Assembly (NCBI GenBank): GCA_018819135.1
Contig: JAHJQK010000060.1
Span: 1-64,000, forward strand
Direction: 5' to 3'
DNA from: Pseudomonadota bacterium
GTDB taxonomy: Bacteria; Desulfobacterota; SM23-61
Length of the DNA: 64,000 bases
Shown here: piece by piece, positions 49,292 through 57,924 of the stretch
Numbering within the stretch: the stretch's first letter is position 1
Layout of the letters: each line of letters opens with the position of its first letter
The notes under the pieces: generated by a model
What the model was told of the DNA's origin: nothing
What the model saw: the letters and a program-made list of their open reading frames with translations, nothing else
Databases searched by the model: none
Made by a program: the position numbers and the translations under genes

Positions 49292-49966
49292 ATGAAAATA
49301 AAAACCATAAACATTACCTTGGATGGAAATTCGATCGATGTGGACGAAGGTAGCACCATCCTCCAGAGTGCTCGTCAGTTTGGAATCCATATTCCCACGC
49401 TCTGCTATATGGAAAATCTTTCCCCTTACGGAGGATGCCGGATTTGTGTAGTGGAGATCGGCAAGGATGGGAGAGGAAGAACCTTTTTAGACACGTCCTG
49501 CACCCACGTAGTCGAGGAAGGGATGGTCGTTCAAACCCAATCGCCCCGCGTCATCCGGGCGCGGAAAATGTTAGCCGAACTCTTAGTCGCCAGCGCTCCT
49601 AACGTCAAGGTTACCCAGGACATTGCGGCGCGCATGGGATTGTTTGCAGTCCGTTTCCCGATGGAAGATAACCGCTGTATCCTCTGCGGCCTTTGCATCC
49701 GGATGTGCTACGAACAGATGGGAGGAAAAGCCCTCGGATTTGTTGGCCGGGGCATGGGAAGAAAAGTGAGCATGCCCTTTGAGACCCGGCCGGAAACCTG
49801 CCGCCTCTGCCGCGGATGTGATTATGTTTGCCCGGGCGTAATTGCCCCCTGCCGGGGCATTCAAGAGCCCGGAGAGCTGTGCGGCAAGTGCCTCCGTCTT
49901 GAGGAGATGCCCATGTGCTGTCCCAATGGGACTTTCGGCTGCTTCTGCGAACGGAACCCGCTTTAG
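49292..49966 (+). CDS. NuoG/HoxU-like iron-sulfur protein with a Cys-rich tail
   Basis: 224 aa from ATG 49292, behind GGGGGAG. Plant-type [2Fe-2S] domain first (CYMENLSPYGGCRICVVE and the fourth Cys in TSCTHVV), then a short His-Cys-type segment and CILCGLCIRMCYEQ ([4Fe-4S]). Instead of the second ferredoxin cluster of HoxU it has a tail rich in Cys: CRLCRGCDYVCPGVIAPCRG, CGKCL and CCPNGTFGCFCERNPL. Molybdopterin or hydrogenase domains are absent. With NuoEF it forms a soluble NADH:acceptor diaphorase whose redox partner (hydrogenase, formate dehydrogenase or POR) is not here. A strong terminator follows. Confidence 0.8.
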   Translation: MKIKTINITLDGNSIDVDEGSTILQSARQFGIHIPTLCYMENLSPYGGCRICVVEIGKDGRGRTFLDTSCTHVVEEGMVVQTQSPRVIRARKMLAELLVASAPNVKVTQDIAARMGLFAVRFPMEDNRCILCGLCIRMCYEQMGGKALGFVGRGMGRKVSMPFETRPETCRLCRGCDYVCPGVIAPCRGIQEPGELCGKCLRLEEMPMCCPNGTFGCFCERNPL

Positions 49967-49973
49967 AGCCTTC

Positions 49974-50023
49974 AAATCCTCCCTGCCCCCTTTACCGGAA
50001 CGAGGGGCGGGGAGGATTTTTTT
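49974..50023 (+). terminator. Strong rho-independent terminator after the nuoEF operon
   Basis: AAATCCTCCCTGCCCC (49974-49989) pairs with GGGGCGGGGAGGATTT (50004-50019) with one G-U pair. The loop has 14 nt, and seven T follow. The 16-bp stem is the best terminator in the window. Confidence 0.95.
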
Positions 50024-50185
50024 GTTCCCGCCATGTTTCCGCCTAATCAATAAATCGAAAAAAACAAGGGTATGGAATTTTGAGGTCTTAAAATGTTATG
50101 ATATGGGCCCAAGAGGGGAAAATTGCGGAATGCAGAATAAAAAAACACTGGTGATGACCATCTACAATAAAAGGAGGATTTTTAT

Positions 50186-50983
50186 ATGGATTGGGGAATG
50201 CAAAATCGTCTGGGGCGTTTGATTCAATCCGACGGCCACTGTTTCTTTTTGCCCATCGACCATGGTTACTTTCAAGGACCCACCAGTAAGCTGGAGAAAC
50301 CAGGCGAAACCATCAAGCCGTTGATTCCTTATGCTGATGGCCTCTTTGTCACTCGAGGAGTGCTCCGCGCCTGCGTCGATCCGAGAAATTGTCCTCCCAT
50401 AATCCTCCGGGTTTCCGGTGGGAGCAGCATCATTGGGAAAGACCTCGCCCATGAGGCCGTCACTACATCGGTGGAAGAAGCACTGCGGCTCAATGTGGCT
50501 GCTGTAGGCATGTCCATTTTTGTAGGGAGTGATTACGAGCATGACTCCCTGGTCAACTTAGGAAAATTGGTGGATGAATGCCAGAGGTACGGCATTCCCG
50601 TGATGGCGGTTACCGCCGTGGGCAAGGAGCTGGAAAAAAGGGATGCGCGCTACTTAGCCTTGTGCTGCCGGATTGCCGCGGAATTCGGGGTTACGATCGT
50701 GAAAACCTACTGGTGTGAGAGCTTTGAAAAGGTAGTCAATGGTTGCCCGGTGCCCGTCGTCATGGCAGGTGGGCCCAAGTGTGAGACGGAGCGGGAGGTA
50801 TTCGAGTTCGTTCACGACGGCATGCAAAAAGGAGCCATCGGTCTGAACCTCGGCAGGAATGTCTGGCAACATGAATATCCTGTGGCCATCATGAAAGCCC
50901 TGCGAGCGATTATCCACGAAAAAGCCTCCGTGAAAAAAGCAGAGGAGATTTTTCAGGAAGGGAAAAAAGTTCGGAGCAAATAG
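50186..50983 (+). CDS. Class I aldolase of the DeoC/FbaB/LsrF family
   Basis: 265 aa. MQNRLGRLIQSDGHCFFLPIDHGY is the typical start (DHG); a catalytic Lys is expected in VTIVKTYWCESFEKV (VK), and VVMAGGPKCETEREVFEFV is the phosphate-binding GGP. The pattern is close to LsrF (thiolase for autoinducer-2 phosphate) and archaeal class I fructose-1,6-bisphosphate aldolase. In combination with the fused aldolase-SDR downstream, a sugar-phosphate function is likely, but no AI-2 uptake genes are seen. RBS AAAGGAGGA. Confidence 0.82.
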   Translation: MDWGMQNRLGRLIQSDGHCFFLPIDHGYFQGPTSKLEKPGETIKPLIPYADGLFVTRGVLRACVDPRNCPPIILRVSGGSSIIGKDLAHEAVTTSVEEALRLNVAAVGMSIFVGSDYEHDSLVNLGKLVDECQRYGIPVMAVTAVGKELEKRDARYLALCCRIAAEFGVTIVKTYWCESFEKVVNGCPVPVVMAGGPKCETEREVFEFVHDGMQKGAIGLNLGRNVWQHEYPVAIMKALRAIIHEKASVKKAEEIFQEGKKVRSK

Positions 50984-51069
50984 TTCGGAGTTCGGAGTAG
51001 TGGGAAAAAATAATTAAGGACTTGCGACTTACGCGCTCATGGTTTTAAAAGCGGAATGAGGAATGGAAA

Positions 51070-53196
51070 ATGAAAGAGAGGGGGATTTTGAAAAACCTTT
51101 TTGATGAAAAAGAAGCGCAAGAATTTGTTGCGAAGTATCCAACTATTCCGCCTGAGCTGGCTTTGCGCATATATACTTCTCGCCTGATCGGGAGAGATCC
51201 TCATCTCGTTCTCCATGGAGGGGGAAACACTTCCGTCAAAATGAAAATGAAAAATATTGTCGGGGAAGAGCGGGAAGTTCTCTATGTCAAAGGCAGTGGC
51301 AGGGATTTGGCTACCATGGAACCTTCTGGTTTTGTGGGGCTGGAACTGGCCCCTCTTCAGAAATTGCAGCGCTTATCCCAGCTTACCGATGATGAAATGG
51401 AGAATCAACTGCAAATTCACAAGATCACTTTCTCCTCCCCCGACCCATCCGTCGAAGCTCTTCTCCACGCGTTTCTTCCTTCCCGCTATGTGGATCATAC
51501 TCACGCGGATTCCATTTTGATCTTAACCAATCAGAAGGATGGAGATGATCTCTTGCGCGAAGCCCTGGGGGAGAAAGTTGGAATTCTTCCCTACCTTACC
51601 CCCGGGATTCATCTGGCGCAAGGGGTGCTCGAGTTGTATGAACAAAACCCGCGGATGGAAGCCATTGTCGTTATTCATCACGGAATTTTCACTTTTAGTC
51701 AAGACGCCAAAACCTCCTATGAGAGAATGATTGAGTATGTAAACAAGGCCAAAACTTTCATTGAGGAGAGAACACGAAGAAAAGTTTTCGGAACCCCGCG
51801 CTTGGATTTGTCCTCCCCCAAGGATTTCCCTTCCTCCGTTGCTCGATTCAACCAGGCAGTTCGCGGAGCATGTGCCTTTAGAAAAAGTGATGGCCGGCTT
51901 AGACGGTTTTACGTGGAAACGCGCAACGCGCCTGATCTGATAAAGGCTTCTCTTATGCGCGAGGCCAGGGAACTTTGTAGCTCCGGAGTCCTCACTCCGG
52001 ATCATGTTACCCGGACCAAAAATTTATGGGCTTATGTCGAAGGTATCCCGGAAGAAGATCCCATTCTGCAGCAAAGGGTGAAGGAAATAGTGGATTCCTA
52101 CCAAGCAGGTTACGATCAATACTTTGAGATCCAGGTGAGGGCCAAAAAGATTGAACGGGAAAAACTGGATTCCTATCCTCGGGTTTTTTTAGTGGCGGGG
52201 GCGGGGATCTTTGCTCTTGGGTATACGCGGAAAGCCGCCCGGATTGCTGCCGACATTGCTGAGCATACTTTGCGCGCGAAACTACAGGCAAATGCCTTCG
52301 GGGTGTATGCGCCCATTGCTGAGTCCCACGTATTTGATATGGAGTACTGGCCCTTGCAGCAAAAGAAAGTTGGAAGGCCTTCTTCTCTTCCCTTAGAAGG
52401 ACAGGTTGCGGTTGTGACCGGCGGCGGGGGGGCGATCGGCCTGGGTGTTGCCGACCGGTTACTCGCTGCCGGGGCGGCGGTGGTGATCTCCGATATCGAT
52501 GAACCCCACCTGCACAAAGTTCATTCCATCCTGACCAAGAAATATGATGCCAGCCTGGTCGAACAACTCATCTTTGATGTTACGGATTATGGGGCCGTCG
52601 AAAAGGCCTTCGGGGAGATAAGCCGAAGGCTGGGGGGGATTGACATCCTCGTCCCGAACGCTGGCAAAGCCCATGTAGCTAAAGTGGAAGATTTAGACCC
52701 GGAAAAATTCGATCAAGTGATTGCGGTGAATCTAAAGGGAACCTTTAACGTCATCAAAGCCTCCGTTCCTATTTTTAAAAGACAAGGGATGGGGGGAAAT
52801 ATTGTGGTCATCAGTTCTAAGAATGTTCTTGATCCGGGTGCCGCTTTTGGCGCCTACAGCGCCTCCAAGGCCGGGGCCCATCAAATTTCCAAGATCGCCG
52901 CCCTGGAACTAGCCGAATGGGGGGTACGAGTGAACCTGGTCAACCCGGATGCGGTATTCGGGGATGAAGAAGTCCCTTCAAAATTATGGGAACTGGTCGG
53001 ACCCGAAAGGATGAAATCGAGAGGGCTTGACCCGCAGGGTCTACGGGAGTATTACCGCCAGAGAAATCTCCTGAAGGCGCAGGTAACGGCTGAGCACGTG
53101 GGCAATGCGGTTGTATTTTTTGCCAGCGAAGGGACTCCCACGACGGGGGCTACGCTGCCGGTGGATGGAGGAATTCCGTCCGCATTCCCGCGTTAA
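51070..53196 (+). CDS. Bifunctional class II aldolase-short-chain dehydrogenase (RhaEW-like)
   Basis: 708 aa. Residues 1-~400 form a class II (fuculose/rhamnulose-type) aldolase: VLHGGGNTSVKM (phosphate binding), YVDHTHADSI (zinc His), AIVVIHHGIFTFS and a zinc His pair. From ~440 an SDR follows: VAVVTGGGGAIGLGVADRLL, VVISDIDEP, VPNAGKAH, YSASKAG with the Tyr/Lys pair and the end PTTGATLPVDGG. Known relatives (RhaEW of Bacillus and bifunctional rhamnulose-1-phosphate aldolase/lactaldehyde dehydrogenases) cleave a ketose-1-phosphate to DHAP and lactaldehyde, which is then oxidised. Here DHAP enters glycolysis. Upstream aldolase gives a two-gene set. Confidence 0.88.
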   Translation: MKERGILKNLFDEKEAQEFVAKYPTIPPELALRIYTSRLIGRDPHLVLHGGGNTSVKMKMKNIVGEEREVLYVKGSGRDLATMEPSGFVGLELAPLQKLQRLSQLTDDEMENQLQIHKITFSSPDPSVEALLHAFLPSRYVDHTHADSILILTNQKDGDDLLREALGEKVGILPYLTPGIHLAQGVLELYEQNPRMEAIVVIHHGIFTFSQDAKTSYERMIEYVNKAKTFIEERTRRKVFGTPRLDLSSPKDFPSSVARFNQAVRGACAFRKSDGRLRRFYVETRNAPDLIKASLMREARELCSSGVLTPDHVTRTKNLWAYVEGIPEEDPILQQRVKEIVDSYQAGYDQYFEIQVRAKKIEREKLDSYPRVFLVAGAGIFALGYTRKAARIAADIAEHTLRAKLQANAFGVYAPIAESHVFDMEYWPLQQKKVGRPSSLPLEGQVAVVTGGGGAIGLGVADRLLAAGAAVVISDIDEPHLHKVHSILTKKYDASLVEQLIFDVTDYGAVEKAFGEISRRLGGIDILVPNAGKAHVAKVEDLDPEKFDQVIAVNLKGTFNVIKASVPIFKRQGMGGNIVVISSKNVLDPGAAFGAYSASKAGAHQISKIAALELAEWGVRVNLVNPDAVFGDEEVPSKLWELVGPERMKSRGLDPQGLREYYRQRNLLKAQVTAEHVGNAVVFFASEGTPTTGATLPVDGGIPSAFPR

Positions 53197-53345
53197 AAGA
53201 ATTTAAAAATATCGGTATCACCGATGCCATTCGAGTAATAGATATGAGGGAGGAGTGGGGGGGCCGAAGTGGATAATTTTGAACAACATTAAGACTGTTA
53301 CTAAAAATATGGGGCTTAAGATAGGGCATATCGGAATTAACGGAA

Positions 53346-53525
53346 CTACGTCCCCTCTACGTCCCAATAAGACGTAATCCCTCTGACCGTCCCTTTTTCC
53401 AATGAATCAAAAAGCGCATCGGTCAAAGGTGCATAGCGGGGATGGTCCTCCAGATGGTAGATGAATATGGGAGTATCCAGTCCAATCAGGGGATGCTTTT
53501 TTAGCCATTCCTCAATTCGCTTCAT
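53346..53525 (-). pseudogene. PIN-domain toxin, N-terminal part only
   Basis: ATG 53525 overlaps the stop of the antitoxin (ATGA). The start MKRIEEWLKKHPLIGLDTPIFIYHLEDHPRY is a normal VapC-like PIN N-terminus with the first catalytic Asp (GLDT). The frame stays PIN-like to VRGITS, then changes to YWDVEGT and stops at 53346. About 60 codons remain of ~140, so three of four catalytic acids are gone. The end lies in DNA with the direct repeat ACGTCCC, perhaps an insertion scar. Confidence 0.75.
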
Positions 53526-53764
53526 TCGGCCTCCCAGCCATCCCTTTCTTTCCGGACGTACTCGACGGCATCCACTTTCCGCCATACCGAGCGATGGAGC
53601 CCCCTTAAGTGCTTGGTATAACTTTTTGGGCGGGGCTTGAGGATAAGGCTATCCCTTTCCACTTCCAGGACCAGCTGATCCCCGGGTTCGATAGAAAGCT
53701 TATTACGGGCTGCTTTGGGAATGGCAATTTGATTTTTACTGCTTACGGTCACTAAGGCTTTCAT
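53522..53764 (-). CDS. AbrB/MazE-type antitoxin
   Basis: 80 aa. SpoVT-AbrB swapped-hairpin DNA-binding start MKALVTVSSKNQIAIPKAARNKL and GDQLVLEVERDSLILKP, followed by a C-terminal toxin-binding tail (SVWRKVDAVEYVRKERDGWEAE). It should neutralise the PIN toxin whose start overlaps its stop, and repress its own promoter at the inverted repeat 53809-53841. The partner is truncated, so it is now an orphan antitoxin. RBS is not strong (AGGGGGGG with spacing ~9). Confidence 0.85.
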   Translation of the reverse strand: MKALVTVSSKNQIAIPKAARNKLSIEPGDQLVLEVERDSLILKPRPKSYTKHLRGLHRSVWRKVDAVEYVRKERDGWEAE

Positions 53765-53798
53765 ATAAAAACCCCCCCCTGCATACGCTTTACTTTAC

Positions 53799-53827
53799 TT
53801 TATAGCACAAAGTAAAATATTATTCAA
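53799..53827 (-). promoter_or_regulatory. Promoter of the antitoxin/toxin pair
   Basis: Minus strand: TTGAAT (53827-53822), 17-bp spacer, TATAAA (53804-53799). It lies 35 bp before the antitoxin start. Confidence 0.6.
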
Positions 53828-53841
53828 AATTATTTTACTTT
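53809..53841. promoter_or_regulatory. Operator-like inverted repeat overlapping the antitoxin promoter
   Basis: AAAGTAAAATA (53809-53819) and its exact complement TATTTTACTTT (53831-53841) are 22 bp apart centre to centre, two DNA turns. One arm lies between -10 and -35, the other just upstream of -35. This is the typical layout for autoregulation by an AbrB-like antitoxin. Confidence 0.65.
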
Positions 53842-53879
53842 TGAAAAACATGAGGAGCTTTCCGATTTATCTCTATATT

Positions 53880-55235
53880 TCAGCCCGCCAGTTGGTAGAA
53901 TAGAGCCGCCGTGGTGCGAATGCCATTCTTAAAGCAATCGATGGCTAAGTTTTCGTTGGGAGCATGATTGTTCTCATCGGCGTTGCCGTAAGGCACGGAG
54001 AGGATGGGAATATTCAGGATATTGCGGATCGCTGCCCCCGGGAAGCTCCCGCCCCCTGCGGGAATCAGCACGGGCTCCTTCTGAAAACCCTGGCGAATGG
54101 CCTCCACAAACTTCGGGGCCATGGGATTGTCCACGGAAGTACGTGAGGGATAGTAGTAATGCACCATGGTCACGTCCAGATCTTCAAACCCGTGCTTCTT
54201 TACATGCTTCATAAATTTCTGAAATATGTCTTCCGGGTCTTGATTGACCACCAGCCGCATGTCCATCTTCAGCGTTGCCAGACAGGGAAGGACAGTCTTG
54301 CTTCCGGGCCCTCCGTACCCCGAGGTGAACCCGGCGATGTTCAGGGTGGGCCGGAACATGAGTTTTTCCATGTAGCTGAGGTCGTCGGGCGGGGCAAACT
54401 TCTTCAGGCCGTACTTCTCCATGAATTTCTTCTCGTCAAAGGGCATCTGAGCCATCATCTCCCGCTCTTTGGCCGTGGGCGGAACGATGTTGTCGTAGAA
54501 ACCCTCTATGGCCACAGTCCCATCCGGTCGGCGCAAAGAGGATAGGAATTCAACAACGCGCCAGGCCGGGTTGGGAATGGGGCCGCCGAAGTTGCCGGAA
54601 TGCAGATCCTGGTTGGCGCCCCGGGCCTTCACCTCTACGTAGAGAACTCCCCGATTGCCAAAACTCAAACGGGGTCGTCCTGAAGTGTCCATCGGACCAT
54701 CCGAGTTCAGGGCCATATCCGCGGCGAAGAGAGATTTATTTTCCCGGCAGAATCCATTCAGGCTGGGACTGCCCACTTCTTCCTCCGGATCGAGAAGAAA
54801 CTTTACATTAATTGGAAGCTTTCCGTTCACCTTCAGTACCGATTCAATGGCCTTGAAGTGGGCGAAGAACTGGCCTTTATTGTCCGCACTGCCCCGGCCG
54901 TAAATCCTCCCATTGCGAATGGTCGGCTGGAAGGGAGGGGAATCCCAGGCTTCCAGGGGCTCCGGCGGTTGAACGTCAAAGTGCCCGTAGATCAATAGGG
55001 TGCGCTTTGCTTCGGGATTGAGGATCTCGCCATATATTAAAGGAGAATTTCGCTCCCCGCCCATGGGAAGGATACGCGGCTTGATCCCAATTTTTTCCAT
55101 TATTCCTGTCAGGAGCCGGGAACATTCCACCACCCCCTCCCAGCGGGCACTGATGGACGGTTGCCGCAGTAAAACAAAAAGCTCGTCAATGAAACGATTC
55201 AAGTTCTGGTCGATGTACTGAAAGACTTTATCCAT
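53880..55235 (-). CDS. M20 family dipeptidase
   Basis: 451-aa cytosolic metallopeptidase. Zinc ligands and active-site regions are clear: YGHFDVQPPEPLEAWDSPPF near 85, GRGSADNKGQFFAH near 115, EEEVGSPSLNGF near 150 with the catalytic Glu pair, and a dimerisation domain. C-terminal GGGSFPGAAI and NADENNHAPNENLAIDCF contain the last His. Fits the CNDP-like dipeptidase group. RBS AAAGGAG before ATG 55235. Confidence 0.92.
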   Translation of the reverse strand: MDKVFQYIDQNLNRFIDELFVLLRQPSISARWEGVVECSRLLTGIMEKIGIKPRILPMGGERNSPLIYGEILNPEAKRTLLIYGHFDVQPPEPLEAWDSPPFQPTIRNGRIYGRGSADNKGQFFAHFKAIESVLKVNGKLPINVKFLLDPEEEVGSPSLNGFCRENKSLFAADMALNSDGPMDTSGRPRLSFGNRGVLYVEVKARGANQDLHSGNFGGPIPNPAWRVVEFLSSLRRPDGTVAIEGFYDNIVPPTAKEREMMAQMPFDEKKFMEKYGLKKFAPPDDLSYMEKLMFRPTLNIAGFTSGYGGPGSKTVLPCLATLKMDMRLVVNQDPEDIFQKFMKHVKKHGFEDLDVTMVHYYYPSRTSVDNPMAPKFVEAIRQGFQKEPVLIPAGGGSFPGAAIRNILNIPILSVPYGNADENNHAPNENLAIDCFKNGIRTTAALFYQLAG

Positions 55236-55326
55236 TTGTTTCTCCTTTGTACTGAAAATAAAGTTCGGAGTAATTTAGTTCGAAGTTCGGAGTATCGAAT
55301 TATTTTCCTCCAAAAGCCGATCTATA

Positions 55327-55500
55327 TCATCCTGAACTATTTTTTAGGGACTTCATCAAGCCATTTATCATTTTTGAAAGTTCCAAACATAAGATGCGCA
55401 ATCGTTGTTTGATCTCTTTAGTCATAAATTTCTGTCTATACGAAATCTCAGTGATAGCAATGCATTCTCTTAAGGTTTTTAAAAAACATTTATTACACCT
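55327..55500 (-). pseudogene. Four-helix-bundle protein (S23/IVS type), C-terminal remnant
   Basis: A minus-strand open stretch ends at TGA 55327-55329 and reads CFLKTLRECIAITEISY, KFMTKEIKQRLRIL, LELSKMINGLMKSLK. This is the last half of the family of small four-helix-bundle proteins that occur in rRNA intervening sequences and across bacterial genomes. The N-terminal half (helices 1-2) is not found toward 55500, where the M48 gene ends. Family recognition is by pattern only. Confidence 0.45.
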
Positions 55501-55501
55501 G

Positions 55502-56761
55502 TCAGCTTAAGGATAAAGTTTTCAGTCTGGAGATGCGGTCGACCAGAGGAGGGTGGGAATAATAGAACCAGGCGTAAAAGGGATGAGGAGATAAATTGGC
55601 CAGGTTATCGACGGCCAGTCTCTTAAGAGCGTTGGTAATGGGTTCGGCCTTCTGCATAAGGTCCAAGGCAAAATCATCCGCCTCCTGTTCAAACTTCCTG
55701 GAGATGGCTGACCCAACGGGTTGGGCAAAATATCCCAGGGGGCCAAAGAGGGCGCCGATTAAAAAAAGTCCGACGTAGGGAACTGGCTCGGCAAACCCGA
55801 AAGTATGATAAAGCAACGGCCAGGGGAGTAATTGCGCCAAAATAAAAAAGCCAGCCAGGGATAACGTTTCCGCCAAAAGGAGCTGTTTGAGCACGTGTTT
55901 CTTCTTCCAGTGCCCGATCTCGTGAGCCAGAACGGCGAGAATTTCCTCGGCAGTATGAGAGGCCATGAGCGTATCAAAAAGCACGATCCGCTTGCTCTTT
56001 CCGATGCCGGTAAAGTAGGCGTTGGTATGCTTGCTCCGTTTGCTGGCATCCATGCCAAAAACCCCTTTGGGCCGAAGTCCCACCTTTTCCATCAGGGTGT
56101 AAATCCTTCGTTCCAGTTCTTTATCCTCGATAGGTTCAAATTTATTAAACCAGGGAGCGATCAACACGGGGTAGAGCCAAAGGATCAACAATTCCACCAA
56201 CCCTACGAAAACCCAGGCCCACACCCACCAGTTCTCTCCTCCTTTGCCCATTAAAGCCAAGAGGGAGTAAAGGAGCACACCTCCTAATAGGGCCGAAACA
56301 ACCAGGCTTTTTAGAAGGTCGATGAACCACAGCCTGAGGGTCTTGGTATTAAACCCGTAACGCTCCTCGATCACAAAAGTTTCATAGAGGTTGAAAGGGA
56401 GGTGCAGAAGGTTTACCAGCAGGGCAATAGCACCAAAGAACGCCAAGCCGTTGATCATTGCCCCCCATCCCCATCGGGAAATCGTTTCGGCCAGCCATGG
56501 CAAAAAGCCGGAGAGTAAAATAATTAGAAAAAAGCCCTGGTTGACTAAAGAAGCCAAGATGCCGAAATTCTCTGAATCAACAGAGTACGCGGAAATATTT
56601 TTGAGTTTTTCCCGGTCAACGGTGTCTTGAAAGACTTCGGGGACGGCATGGCCATGTTTGCGGAGGTAGGAGGTGTTCAGGCGGTTTAAGAACAATTGGG
56701 TAGCGGAGCGGAGAAAAAAGATAAAAAAGAAGGCCCAGAGGAGAAAATTAAACTGAATCAT
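55502..56761 (-). CDS. M48 Ste24-type membrane zinc endopeptidase
   Basis: 419 aa. HEIGHWKKKHV (near 280) is the HExxH zinc motif, with the third ligand Glu in EQEADDFALDLM. Seven or so membrane helices flank it, with the Ste24 features NFGILASLVNQG and RSKHTNAYFTGIGKSKRIVLFDTL. Expected in the inner membrane; it cuts misfolded or prenylated-like peptides. Start ATG 56761; RBS is weak. Confidence 0.92.
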   Translation of the reverse strand: MIQFNFLLWAFFFIFFLRSATQLFLNRLNTSYLRKHGHAVPEVFQDTVDREKLKNISAYSVDSENFGILASLVNQGFFLIILLSGFLPWLAETISRWGWGAMINGLAFFGAIALLVNLLHLPFNLYETFVIEERYGFNTKTLRLWFIDLLKSLVVSALLGGVLLYSLLALMGKGGENWWVWAWVFVGLVELLILWLYPVLIAPWFNKFEPIEDKELERRIYTLMEKVGLRPKGVFGMDASKRSKHTNAYFTGIGKSKRIVLFDTLMASHTAEEILAVLAHEIGHWKKKHVLKQLLLAETLSLAGFFILAQLLPWPLLYHTFGFAEPVPYVGLFLIGALFGPLGYFAQPVGSAISRKFEQEADDFALDLMQKAEPITNALKRLAVDNLANLSPHPFYAWFYYSHPPLVDRISRLKTLSLS

Positions 56762-56843
56762 AGGGATACAGGGGTCAAGGGGTCAGGGGGCCGAATGGGG
56801 TAAAGAGTAAATTGTTGTCAAGGCCCAGGCTGCCATGGAAGTT

Positions 56844-57854
56844 TTACGATCCTTTTTGGTAGAATGCCATCACTTTTTGTATATCCTTTTTGGATCCGAT
56901 AAAGAGCGGAACCCGTTGGTGGAGTTCCTGGGGCTCGATGTCGAGAATGCGCATCTTTCCATCCGTGGCCATTCCTCCGGCTGCTTCCACAATCATGGCC
57001 AATGGTGCGGCCTTACACATCAAGCGTAATTTTCCACGAGGTTTTTTCGGATCCCTATTATCGGCCGGATACATGAAGATACCGCCCGCCAGTAAATTGC
57101 GATGAAAACCCGCTACCAGGGAGCCGATATAACGCAAATTATAAGGCTGGCCGCGTTCGTTGTCCGGGCTTTTAAAATAAGAAACCACTTGGCGCGTAGG
57201 CGCATCCCAGTAATTCCAGTAGGACTCATTGATGGAGTAAATTTTGCCCCTTTCCGGAATTTTGATTTGCGGATGGGAGAGTAAAAACTCTCCCACGCTG
57301 GGGTCCAGAGTAAAACCATGAACTCCCTGGCCCGTTGTATACACCATCATGGTGGAAGAACCATAGACGAAATAACCGGCGGCCACCTGATCAGACCCTT
57401 TTTGTAAGACATCGTCCATCGTCACACTTTTCCCCGCCGGGCTTTTACGGCGATAAATGGAAAAAATAGTGCCGATGGACACATTGCTTTCTGTATTCGA
57501 AGATCCGTCCAGGGGGTCAAAGATCAGGATATATTCCCCGGCGGGGAAGGCCGATGGAATTTCAATCAAATCGGCATTTTCTTCCGAGGCCATGGCACAT
57601 AACACGCCCGCTCTTTCCAAGCGGTGAATCAGTACCCGGTTGGCGAATTCGTCCAGTTTGAATACCTCTTCTCCCTGGACGTTAATCTCTCCGGTAAATC
57701 CAAGCACATCCACCAAACCGGCTTTGTTCACCTCGCGGGAAATAATTTTGGCCGCCAGAATCAGTTCATTCAATAACCGGGTAAAACGTCCTGTGGCCAT
57801 GGGAGATTCTTTTTGGTGCAACAGGAGATGCTCGATCACCGTAATGGAGGGCAT
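56844..57854 (-). CDS. fbp: Fructose-1,6-bisphosphatase, class I
   Basis: 336 aa, cytosolic, gluconeogenic. Metal site [12 protein letters not shown] and [24 protein letters not shown] near 105-130; substrate-binding [18 protein letters not shown]-like segments and [18 protein letters not shown] near 275. Length is typical of bacterial class I. It is followed by fba on the same strand about 70 bp downstream-in-genome (upstream in transcription), so the two are in one gluconeogenic cluster. Confidence 0.95.
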   Translation of the reverse strand: MPSITVIEHLLLHQKESPMATGRFTRLLNELILAAKIISREVNKAGLVDVLGFTGEINVQGEEVFKLDEFANRVLIHRLERAGVLCAMASEENADLIEIPSAFPAGEYILIFDPLDGSSNTESNVSIGTIFSIYRRKSPAGKSVTMDDVLQKGSDQVAAGYFVYGSSTMMVYTTGQGVHGFTLDPSVGEFLLSHPQIKIPERGKIYSINESYWNYWDAPTRQVVSYFKSPDNERGQPYNLRYIGSLVAGFHRNLLAGGIFMYPADNRDPKKPRGKLRLMCKAAPLAMIVEAAGGMATDGKMRILDIEPQELHQRVPLFIGSKKDIQKVMAFYQKGS

Positions 57855-57924
57855 AAAAGACCTCGGTTAGAAATGTATTTTACGCTTATGCTGGACAAGT
57901 AACAAAATGCATTCATTCCTTGCT

